Below are positions 55,403 to 64,000 of a DNA stretch of 64,000 nucleotides, piece by piece; the first letter of the stretch is position 1, and every line of letters begins with the position of its first letter. The translations under genes and the position numbers were made by a program. The stretch is from Lasiosphaeris hirsuta (Eukaryota > Ascomycota > Sordariomycetes > Sordariales > Lasiosphaeriaceae), in the NCBI GenBank assembly GCA_030549175.1, contig JAUKUA010000007.1, positions 4,340,001-4,404,000 on the forward strand. The letters run 5' to 3'. The notes beneath the pieces were generated by a model. It saw only the letters and a list, made by a program, of their open reading frames with translations. It had not been told where the DNA came from and ran no database searches.

Positions 55403-56630
55403 TTATCTCCACAAAGTATTCACAGTGACAGCAGCATCACACCCATGGGGGACGGTAAAAGACCGGTTGGGGTCACTTTCCCACGATACGGCGCCACTGC
55501 TGGCCACGTTGACAAACTTGTAGTCAAACGTGGTCCCCGCCGCCAAGCTGACGGTGTACATCCAAACCGGACTGGCCGTGGTGTACTGCGCGGCCGAGAG
55601 GACCGGTGCCGATGCCGTATTCCAGCTCCCCAGCTGCGAAATGGACCCGACAATCTTGACTGTCTGGCCAAACGACGTCGTCACGCGCTCGTTGAATGTC
55701 ACGGCCACCGTGGCAGCCGGGACGCATGTTCCCGACGACGTCGCGGTGCCCGTCCCGGTGCTCGTCACGACCTTGGTGGACGTGGCCAGCGTGGTGGCGG
55801 GCGGGGTCCCGGCGCCGTCGGTGATGGCGATGTCGGCGCATGATAGGTAGATCTGGCCCGTCTGGAACGAGTTCCACTTGAAGGACAGCAGGGTGTGGCC
55901 CGAATCGTAGTTGGGGATGCGGATCTTCTTGGTCACCTTGTACCCGCCGGCGATGGTGGTGAAGCATGACCCGAGCGCGGCGCCGTCGACGCCCTGGCAC
56001 CCGCGCCGGCTGTCGGCCTGGAAGGCGTTGCACGTGAACCAGTCGTTGCGCCAGCAGACCTGTCCCGGCGAGCAGTCCGGACTGTACCCGCACGTCTGCC
56101 CCGTCACGTCGGTGCACTTGAGCGTGCCGGCTTCGAAGCAAGCTTCGGCCGCCTGCTTCTCGGCCGTGGTCGGCAGATAGCCCGCCGTCAGGAATTTGTC
56201 CACCAGGGTCTGGTTCTGGCAGATGCGGTAGCTGAACATGCCGCCGTGGTCGCCGTTGTTGTCGACGCACCACTGCACGTCCACCACATCGCCCCCCTTG
56301 TACGTCGCCACCGGCGTGTTGCCCCACTTGGCCGCCGGCTGGTTGTAGTCGACGCTCACCCGCGCGTTGTAGCCGCAGGGCCCACTCCGTCCGACCGCCG
56401 CCACGTCGAGGTCGGGCCACGATGCTACGGGTTCGAGGATGGTGCATTCGGGGCACGTGTCGATGCCGGACTGCGGATTCAGGTCAGTCAAATGAGGACT
56501 TGCTCCTTGCAACGAGTATGCAACCCACCTCGGAGCCCAGACGTGTCCGGCTGGATGGGATGGTGAGGTATCCATGTCCATAGACGGACGTTGCCGTCGA
56601 CAAAACTGCCAAGCCGATGGTGAACTTCAT
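55403..56630 (-). CDS. Starch-active lytic polysaccharide monooxygenase, AA13 with CBM20
   Basis: Secreted copper enzyme that oxidatively cleaves alpha-1,4-glucan. Two exons: 56529-56630 and 55403-56470, with a 58-base intron, giving 389 residues. A signal peptide [18 protein letters not shown] ends before [16 protein letters not shown], placing the copper-binding His at position 1 of the mature protein. The AA13 domain follows: [48 protein letters not shown] with the second His, many paired Cys, and [22 protein letters not shown] Thr/Ser/Gly linker then leads to a CBM20 starch-binding domain with [34 protein letters not shown] and [11 protein letters not shown]. Length and layout match the family. 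Intact. Confidence 0.95.
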
Positions 56631-58128
56631 GATTCCAGTACCGAAAACGTTGTCAGGGGTTGGATCTTGGCGGCTGAGGATTGAGTGAAGACGCTGATGA
56701 TGCTGAGCTTTTGTCTCATAACCAAAGCGCATCTTGGGCTATAAGTACTCCTTCAATGCCGCAGCGTGCTTGTGACTCTCGCCATCGCCGAGTCAACTCC
56801 GCCCGGGAGCCTGCAACGGTGTCACCATCACAACTTTCCGTCGGTCAATAATACGCGAGGAAAGAAAACGGCCGAAGTATGTCCAGGAGCAAGAATGCTC
56901 GAGCAGCCATTCGGTGCGGAGTACCCCAGACAACCCAAGCATTCCCAACGTCGTGCTCGCAGTCCGGGGCTCCAGAAAAGTGCGGAGAAGCCCCCTGCTC
57001 GCACGCGTTGGCCATCCTGGTCGGCCGCGCTTCGGTTAGTAGTGCCGGCCGTCTATCGGGGCTCCCATCTGCTCTAGGACAAGCTCCGCCCGGGACGCGA
57101 CGTAAGGTCGTGAAAAGGTCCGAATCCCGCCGGAATATATCAGCATCTGCGTTTCTGACACGCCATGCGGTAGACATGAGGTCGTCTGCGTCATGGCAAT
57201 TCTCGAATAGGCCCGTTGAAGTCTTGTCGCTGCGAAGTCATATCTGGGGAGGATGACAGCCGAGCTATAGCGTTGGGGTTTTATTCTGTGCTCTAGGTAC
57301 CTGTTGTCAGGGTTTGCTTGTTCAAATGACCCGCAGCGTCCCGAGTCTGATTCCATTCTCATGGTTGCATGTGGGCAAATACGGACAAGGGGTATGCATG
57401 CCCGATTGAGGCGCCGTCGGCCGAAAATGGTCTAGGTACGTTTATTATCAGCACGGGTGATGACATCTTCGAGACCAAAATACCAACTTTGTCTTTTACC
57501 AGTCCATTGATGACAACTATCAGCCTAGTGATCTGCTTTTTATTGATCCATGAGTGCCCGTTGCCCTCGGGCTTCACTGTTCACCGCCTACCTAGTTGAA
57601 GGGACAATATTTTTTTTACTCCCAGGGAAGCTTGGCCGTACTACATACAGCAAGGGAGACAAAATCTGCATCAACTATCAGATCGAGGCTGACTTACGAC
57701 CCATTTCTAGGGATCACTTCATATCGAGATTTTATCGTCCTCGAGATTATATAGACGCTTAAGGCGCCTCTATATTATTGGAATACCGTGAGAATACCGG
57801 TTCTAGTATATTATATAGTAATACCTAGGGTTTTCTTTATGGAGATTCAGAATGATATTCATATCCTAGGTACTATAAAGATTTCTTCATTTCTGGAGGC
57901 CGACGTATCCTGACTTGGGAGTATTTTTGTACTTCCATATCCTAACTGATAGTAGAGCCTATATGCCGGTACCACGGCACACCAAGGATATCTCCAGAAA
58001 CCCATTTTCTGTCCGGTCTATCGCTCGTAGTTACCTGGTTAGTCCCTTTCACTTAGCGTTAATATTCTTATTGTAGAATATATACTTATTTTCCTTTGAA
58101 ATCGCCGGCAACTTCTCAAAAAGATGTT
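56631..58128. other. Intergenic, becoming AT-rich
   Basis: The first part holds the promoter of the starch oxygenase; a TTATAG-like element is about 110 bases before its ATG. From 57750 to 58080 the DNA is AT-rich with many TATA strings and looks RIP-marked. No gene seen. Confidence 0.45.
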
Positions 58129-59285
58129 TTATACAAAGTCATGCTCGTCACTTAGTTCCCTTGGAATTTTGAGACTGACGACATATGGCTGCGGTGACAG
58201 GGCTGGTCGAGCTTCGATTACAAGGAGTCGAAGGAACGGAACTGAGGCAGCCATGATGGTTACGGCTGTTTCGACTGTACCCCAAATGATGATCTCGCTT
58301 TCGTAGTCTAGGGGTAAAATCAGCAAAGGCAGTGCTCGATACCCGTTTTATGAGACTTACATGTAAAGTCAGGACTAGATAGGTTGTGCAGTTGGAGAAC
58401 CTTTGCAATCGCGCCTAGGCCGGCACTAAGCAGGAGTTGATCAGGTCTCAGCCAGGACGAGCTCACGAGTACAATGACTTACAAGACCCCCATGCTCATG
58501 GCCACGGCGACGCCAATCTTTTCCCTGGATTGCATTTGCAAGTTCCAGATGAGTGGCCAGGGCAGAAAAGACAAAGCAAAGTCGACAAAGGCCGAGTATA
58601 CTGGGTCGCGACCTATTAGCCGCCTGTTCCGATGCAAGGGGTTCTAGCGACGGCCAAACTCACCGCCCGAAAACAGCCCATACTTGGTGATGACATTAGG
58701 GTCCCAGCACGTCCCCTCCATCTCGCTGTGCCAGCTCTTGGCAGACGGAGTGCACTGCGCCCAAATAAAAATCGCACTCATCCCGAGGGCAATGTTCATT
58801 GTGACCAGGAGAAAGCAGATGAACCATTTCGTAGCCCCATTAGTGAGGCGGAGCAATGTGAGGCCGAAAGACGTCTTGCTCAAAAAGGCGGCCATGATAG
58901 ATAGCGTGCCCGAGACATTTCCGTTGAGCCCGAGAATGTGGAGAACGGCGGGGTCGAGGCTGTATGCATGGCGGCCGTCACCGAGCGACACGTTGACAGT
59001 GATTAAGATGACGTTGATGGTTTGGATTAGCTTGTAGCGTTAGGGCCCATGAGCAGTCTTTATGGTCGGGCAGACACTCACCCAGGCCGCTATCAGGATA
59101 TGGTCATCGTACCACAACTTCCGAGATCGCTTACGCTTGCAGTACACCCGAAGGCTGATGATGATTCCCGAGAGCATCTCAACAATCCAGCACGCTGCCA
59201 GGATTCTTGTGCCGTAGGCGTCTTGGCCGACAGGCTGGGAGTGCTCTGTTGGGGAGTCCAAGCTTTGGTTGCGGGGGAGTAACAT
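58129..59285 (-). CDS. Rhodopsin-domain (SAT4-like) integral membrane protein
   Basis: Five exons on the minus strand: 59082-59285, 58664-59030, 58483-58600, 58361-58425, 58129-58307, giving 310 residues, all in phase; introns are 51-63 bases. It begins MLLPRNQSLDS and has membrane helices ILAACWIVEMLSGIIISLRVY, then LWYDDHILIAAW spliced to LIQTINVILITVNVSLG with the family GDGRHA, then FLSKTSFGLTLLRL, KWFICFLLVTMNIALGM and FIWAQCTP. The later core FSGVYSAFVDFALSFLPWP, IWNLQMQSREKIGVAVAMSMGVF and ESEIIIWGTVETAVTIMAASV is the signature of the fungal rhodopsin/PTH11-like domain. Role unknown; many members are surface-sensing or secondary-metabolism genes. Shorter than most members but intact. 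Confidence 0.9.
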
Positions 59286-60004
59286 GGTGGCGAATGCAAT
59301 GTCTAGTCTGGCGATGGGAGCCAACACTACCCATCAATGGACATGGAGATGATATAAAAAGCGCAAAAAAAGTTACATTAGAGAATCGCCCGAGGACACA
59401 GGGCAGAGGATATAGACACTGCTACCCGCTTCTGCATCCCGTGTCAGCTACCTTACATGGATGGATTTTTCCTGGTGCCTTTTTCCTATCGGAGTTTGGC
59501 GAATCGGATAGCCACCGAATGTACTGGCCCGCACTACCTAGTTCAGGCGAGATAGTGAAGTGTATACAGAAGGCTTTCAAGGCGACTGCGCCGTTCGGAA
59601 CAGCCAACAGGAGTGTCTAGTCGCCTACCGAACCCTGTATAAGGCATGCCCTGTATAAATGGCGCCCGTGCCTGCCGCTTCAATCTAGTTCCCGCTATTG
59701 CATGACTACTAGGTACAGGTACCCTACGAGGTACCGCGGCCAAAACATGGGGGCCATCAGCAGTATAACCTAAACAGCAAATTCGTGTCTCTTTTTCTAT
59801 GTAGGTTGGTTTCAAGATACAAATCAAATAAATCAAGGCAATCAGGTCTTAGCAAGCCAGGAGGCCCAAAGGTATGTTGAATACTCCCGAGTCCTGCTCC
59901 GTCCACTCACTGCATCCTCGGATTCCCACAACAACACTTCGACTCTTGGTAGCCCAGCATCACTCGGGATCAAGCAAAGGGAGAGCCATGATTTCCACAC
60001 CAGC
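59286..60004. other. Intergenic, no gene seen
   Basis: Holds the promoter side of the rhodopsin-type gene and the 3' end of the secreted protein gene. No other feature. Confidence 0.45.
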
Positions 60005-60395
60005 TTAAGGAGGCAGGGGGCACCCGCTCGGCGCGAAGCAAATGCTGCCGTTGGCACAGCACGCGCGGAACGAGCGAGCCTTAGCCTGCGGGAGGCTGCG
60101 GCAGCGCTGGATTGTTTCTCGTTAGTCTTTTTTTTCTGTTTGGGGGGGGGGGGGGGGGGGGACAACAGAGCATCTGCAGGTCTGGGGGAGCATACATCAC
60201 CGCCGAGTGAGCCACCGGCCGAAGCACAGCACGAGCCTGTGTCGGGAGGGGGTTGTTGTTGGGGCTCAGACAGGCGCATTCATAGATGCAATTCTGGCGG
60301 ATGCCGAGGCTGTCGCCAACAACGCTGGCGTTGTGCGCTGGGGCAGCCGAGACAGCGGCGGCTAACGCGAAATAAAAGCAGATGGTAGGGCGCAT
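60005..60395 (-). CDS. Small secreted cysteine-rich protein
   Basis: Starts MRPTICFYFALAAAVSAAP, a clear signal peptide, then HNASVVGDSLGIRQNCIYECAC. The last exon (60005-60085) reads AKARSFRACCANGSICF, then APSGCPLPP and a stop. It joins in phase to CCASAGGSLGGD through a 110-base intron (60086-60195) that contains a C run of about 20 bases on the sense strand. The first junction is uncertain: to bring CCASAGG into frame, a 35-base intron from GTCTGA to ACAG is needed, short for a fungus, or there is a frameshift. About ten Cys in under 90 mature residues suggest several disulfides, as in fungal secreted effectors or hydrophobin-like proteins. No family assigned. Confidence 0.5.
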
Positions 60396-62692
60396 GGTGG
60401 TAGTGATTGTCGGGCGGTTTTGACTGGTGATTTCGGTGATTTCGCTTTTTGTTTAGAACTCGAGTTGTTGTTATTGCTGTTGGCTCAGACAATCCAAGAA
60501 ACAGGACGCTCCATCCTCTTTTATAGACGACGGGGACAGAGGACCTCCCCAACAGGGTCGGAGTCGCCGCTCACATACAGAGTGAGTCCCATTAGAAACG
60601 CGACGTTGACGCCGCAGTGTCGGTAGATGTCTATCGCATATCTCCTCTGCTAGCCACTGTGATAGACACTCCTTGTTGGAGTCGCTACATTGAGGATGAG
60701 GACAGCCCCTGACACATCCGGCCCAAGATCATGGGTGGCACTGAACCACACGTGGCAGGGGCGGCAATGGTCGTAGATGCTGAAGCCTTGGCAGCAGTAG
60801 TGCCACGATTTATCTGTGACAGAAAAGATATGCCTGGCGGCGGGTTAGATGAAAGCTGATTTAAGGTCCTGTAAATCACGTTGACGTATAGCCTCCAATT
60901 TGTTTCCCGCCTAGGGCGGCCAATTTATTCCACATGGGCATGGCATGAAATTAGGCATTATGAGCCGGTCAGCCTGTGCCTTGCAGTTGCTCAGCCTCTC
61001 GGAAACTTAATCGCTCTCGCTGTTAGTGCGCCGCTCATAAAAGTGTATTTGCACGTCAATATTAAAATGTGAAACCTGGTAAGCTAAAGAAAACCCATCT
61101 TTAGCGGGAGAACTTTCTAGAATTTTGCCTCAATTAGCGCGCGAGGATTTGCCGTGTCGCTGTACGGAGATGTCCGAGGCAACGAAGAGAGGGAAGGGGG
61201 AGGGGGGGGGGGCGGAATGGACTCCAGGAGCCGCATCTCAGCCCAATGTTAATATTGAAATCATAACATGACGAATTATGACAACATTTTGGCCGACTTT
61301 AACAGAGTACCTAGGTAAGTAAGTCCCTTTGCTCGAGGCAAAGGCTAGAGGAAGCTGAGCCTCTTCTAAGCGTGAACCCAGAATGTACTCAACACATACA
61401 TAGATGAGGCGAAAAGCGGAAGATCGTCATCTGTTCCGAGAGGCTTGACAGTAGTGTCGTGGCAAGCCCGGAGATCTTTTAATAATGGGCGTGCCCACGT
61501 GGCTCCTCTTGACATGATCAATGGCATCGTGGTATATTACCTCGTCCCAACCTGGGGTCCTACGGTCTTAATTGAAGGGCATGTACGGCTACGAAAGTGC
61601 TTTGAAACCCACCAACAAGATACTCTAGAATACGCTTAATAGGTTCCCTATCATTTATTATTGGAATAAGCTGTCAGTTCACCCTGCCCCTCCGGTATTC
61701 GAGGTGCTGAATCAGACATGACGCGTATACTTGTGTCCCTAGTGAATATTCTCTAGTATCAGCGTGACGTTGATGGGATCTTGTCTGAGGGCTGGTGTTG
61801 TTGTAAGGGTAAATGATCCGACTATTACAATCACTAGGATCTCAAAGCCTGAAAACCTCAGCCGAACTTGTCAATAACGTCCGTGATGCGAATGGGGGGT
61901 GGCCCACTCGTGTGACTGCTGGAACCCTCTAGGATTCAGCCTGCCAAGCAGAGAACGCTGAGCCATCCCATCTTCTGAAATTCGGGTTGACGCTGGAGCT
62001 GAGCCTCGTAAAGGCGTTTGTGGCAGATCTTAGCTGTCATTGGTAACTGCATACATGTCGCTGTCAATACTAGGACCGTGGGAAAGTGGTGCACGTGGCA
62101 TTCTCCGCAATCCTGAAATCTTATTGCTCAAAGCGAAGTCTTCTAATCGCTGACGCATGGCAGTCAGTGGGCGGCTACGCCCTCCAATAAACAACGGCAA
62201 CGAGCCATCCCAAGTACCCCAAGGACTTTGGTCGAGGCTGCTGCAAAAGGTGGCCTGCGATCAAGTGCTGTTCAGACTACCAAGCCCCTCCCTGCGATGG
62301 ACCCCGCCACATGCAACGATCTCAAGGCGCAATTCTGTGCGAAGGATTCCTCCTCAGGGTGACAACTGGTTACGGAACCGTGGATCGGCTGGCACATGAA
62401 GCGGGAGCATGCAACCCCTGCAGCCGCACACGCTGAAACGTCCACTTCAGCCCCAGGGCCCATCTTGGTCCCCCCCCCCACCCCAAGAGACGACTCGAGG
62501 CACGTAAAACACCACGATCCCCCAAGGGTGTGCTCCGGATTGCGAGAGCCCTTTACCCTCTATTCTCTACGACACTTCAAAAGGACATGATTGCTAATTT
62601 ACGAATCGACGCGCGCAGAGCTCGGGAAGTAGAAATTCGGACGCCAGTTTGAGAAGCAGCGCCCCGAAGCGGGCTCACAAAGAAGAAATACG
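60396..62692. other. Long intergenic region, no gene seen
   Basis: Apart from the TATA element noted, about 2.3 kb without a convincing ORF, tRNA or repeat. G-rich run near 61196-61212. Short ORFs (for example plus 62157-62399) lack motifs. Confidence 0.45.
60519..60525 (-). promoter_or_regulatory. TATA box of the small secreted protein gene
   Basis: TATAAAA on the minus strand, about 125 bases before the ATG, within CGTCTATAAAAGAGG. Confidence 0.5.
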
Positions 62693-63652
62693 ATGAGCAT
62701 CCTCACCTCACAGTCGCGCGTCATTTTAGGCCCTCTCACGGCGATGTTCCAACCGCCAGCCCCATGCTCAGTAGGGGTTGGCATCTGCAGCACATGCGAC
62801 GCTGTCTTCTACGGCCAAAAGTGCGGTCCGGCCGGCCCGCAGGACGACACGACATGCTGGCCGCCAACGACACGGGGAGCGCTCAGACCCAGCTCAGCAC
62901 TCAGCGGCTGGGGCTTCTACTCCCCGGGCATCTCGTGCCCGGTAGGCTTCACATCGGCATGCCACGCCACGGCCGCTTCGTCGCGGGCCGACTGGGCGAT
63001 GCAATTCCTCATGGAACCGGGCGAGACGGCCGTCGGGTGCTGTCCGCCGGGCTTCAACTGCCACAACCAGAACGGCCAGACGTGCATCGCCGTCGTGCGC
63101 ACCATCACCCTCAGCACCGTCACCTGCAGGAGCGGCCGCTTCGAGGGCTTCGACTTTGCCACCATTCCCAACTCGGCCGTGCCTAGCCTCAACATCTTTG
63201 CCCCCATGATCCAGATCGCCTGGAAAGCATCCGACCAAACCCCGACATCCACGTCGTCCTCACCCCCAAGCTCATCGAGTGAGACGCCCCCGACGCCCCC
63301 CACATCCGGATCCCCTAGTCCGAATCCCCCGGCCGCAGCAGCCTCCCCCGGGCCGCCAGGCCTCTCCGGCGCCGCAATTGCCGGCATCTCGGTCGCTGCA
63401 GCCATTCTCGTCCTGGGAGCAGTCCTCGGCGCAGTTTTCGTGTGGTGGAAGAAGCGCCGGGCCGCGGCGGCAGCAGCAGCCAGGCCGGGTCAGGAACACC
63501 GGCCCGTGCCGGGAGATGGTGGGCCAGAATTCACCATTGGCGAGCTGGGCGCGTACGAAAAGCCGGTCGAGCTGACGGTCCTGTCGGATCGGTACGAGGC
63601 GCCCGGGAGTGTCCCCAGGAGAGGAGGCGCGTCTCTGGAGCTGGCGGGGTGA
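62693..63652 (+). CDS. Single-pass surface protein with Cys-rich ectodomain
   Basis: Single-exon ORF of 319 residues. The N-terminal part is Cys-rich (PPAPCSVGVGICSTCDAVFYGQKC, later DDTTCWPP, GWGFYSPGISCPVGFTSAC and ETAVGCCPPGFNCHNQNGQTC), a pattern seen in fungal cell-surface proteins of unknown role. A Ser/Thr/Pro linker (residues about 180-225) leads to a membrane helix, GAAIAGISVAAAILVLGAVLGAVF, followed at once by WWKKRR and an Ala-rich cytosolic tail. No classic signal peptide is visible; the start may be internal, or the membrane helix may serve as the signal anchor. The layout resembles cell-wall stress sensors, though the WSC domain is not evident. Confidence 0.8.
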   Translation: MSILTSQSRVILGPLTAMFQPPAPCSVGVGICSTCDAVFYGQKCGPAGPQDDTTCWPPTTRGALRPSSALSGWGFYSPGISCPVGFTSACHATAASSRADWAMQFLMEPGETAVGCCPPGFNCHNQNGQTCIAVVRTITLSTVTCRSGRFEGFDFATIPNSAVPSLNIFAPMIQIAWKASDQTPTSTSSSPPSSSSETPPTPPTSGSPSPNPPAAAASPGPPGLSGAAIAGISVAAAILVLGAVLGAVFVWWKKRRAAAAAAARPGQEHRPVPGDGGPEFTIGELGAYEKPVELTVLSDRYEAPGSVPRRGGASLELAG

Positions 63653-64000
63653 TGTGAGGCATGCTTTCTCGTCCCTCGACCGTCCCTCGACAGGGGCGCA
63701 GAGTATTATCGCGGTGGGGCGGTTGCTTTTAATAATTTAAACAGATTTAAAAATATTTAATGATATTTAGTTAAGGGTATTTAAGGATATTTATAGATAT
63801 TTTAAAAGTATTAAAAAGAGTAGTCATTTAAGGTGATTTAACAATATTTAAACATATTTTTTTATTATTTAAATGACATTGAAAAGATTTGTTATCATAT
63901 ATAGCCAAGTCAAATCCACCAAGTATTGAAGGACGTGAGGATTAGACAAGTCCCATGGATACTAATACAGGCTAAGTAAGATTGAGGGCGAGATAAATCT
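63653..64000. other. AT-rich tract with 10-base phased ATTTAA motifs
   Basis: From about 63730 to 63810 an ATTTAA/ATTTA core recurs at near 10-base intervals. The rest of the stretch stays strongly AT-rich. No ORF. Confidence 0.55.

Noticed and set aside
55524..56456. 310-codon minus-strand ORF in a second frame
   Set aside because: Arg/Gly-rich shadow frame inside the AA13 oxygenase exon.
57770..58080. Palindromic-looking AT-rich block considered as a MITE
   Set aside because: No clear terminal inverted repeats or target duplication could be paired by eye.
1..64000. CRISPR arrays, rRNA genes, bacterial operons
   Set aside because: None seen; the gene structures are eukaryotic throughout.

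Overview
The window is nuclear DNA of a filamentous ascomycete (Pezizomycotina, most likely a Sordariomycete). The support is short GT-AG introns of about 50-75 bases with fungal branch sites, GC-rich exons, fungal-only families (Zn2Cys6 regulator, HeLo and STAND N-terminal domains, HET domain, AA13 starch oxygenase, rhodopsin-type membrane protein), and pseudogenes whose stops are mostly TAG or TAA where CAG, CAA or TGG is expected, the mark of repeat-induced point mutation (RIP).

Layout. 0-9 kb is ordinary: a Zn2Cys6 regulator cut by the window edge, a TauD-type dioxygenase, a divergent protein kinase and the replication-repair ATPase MGS1. 10-21 kb mixes an intron-containing tRNA-Gln, several degraded genes, an intact Cdc24-like RhoGEF with a STAND-associated N-terminus (13.2-16.1 kb) and an NB-ARC/TPR NLR gene broken by an internal inversion (16.3-18.6 kb). 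21-27 kb holds two MFS transporters. 27-43 kb is a graveyard: a 2EXR-like pseudogene, a HET-ankyrin pseudogene split by a solo LTR with a perfect 5-bp target duplication, a Cys-rich ORF between direct repeats, a hydrolase fragment, a HeLo-PAK kinase with one internal stop, and a decayed Rho GTPase beside an unknown 237-residue protein. 44.3-51.5 kb is one giant gene for a helicase with an NFX1-type zinc region and three CbbX-type AAA domains. 52-64 kb holds remnants, a secreted AA13-CBM20 oxygenase, a rhodopsin-type membrane protein, a small secreted Cys-rich protein and a single-pass surface protein.

Main idea. Three genes match the three steps of polarity signalling (Cdc24-type exchange factor, Rho GTPase, PAK kinase). 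The exchange factor and the kinase each carry an N-terminal domain of the type found on fungal NLR and incompatibility proteins. This suggests a Rho-signalling module tied to allorecognition or regulated cell death, with the kinase and GTPase now decaying here. All gene models come from reading the sequence by eye; no database was searched.
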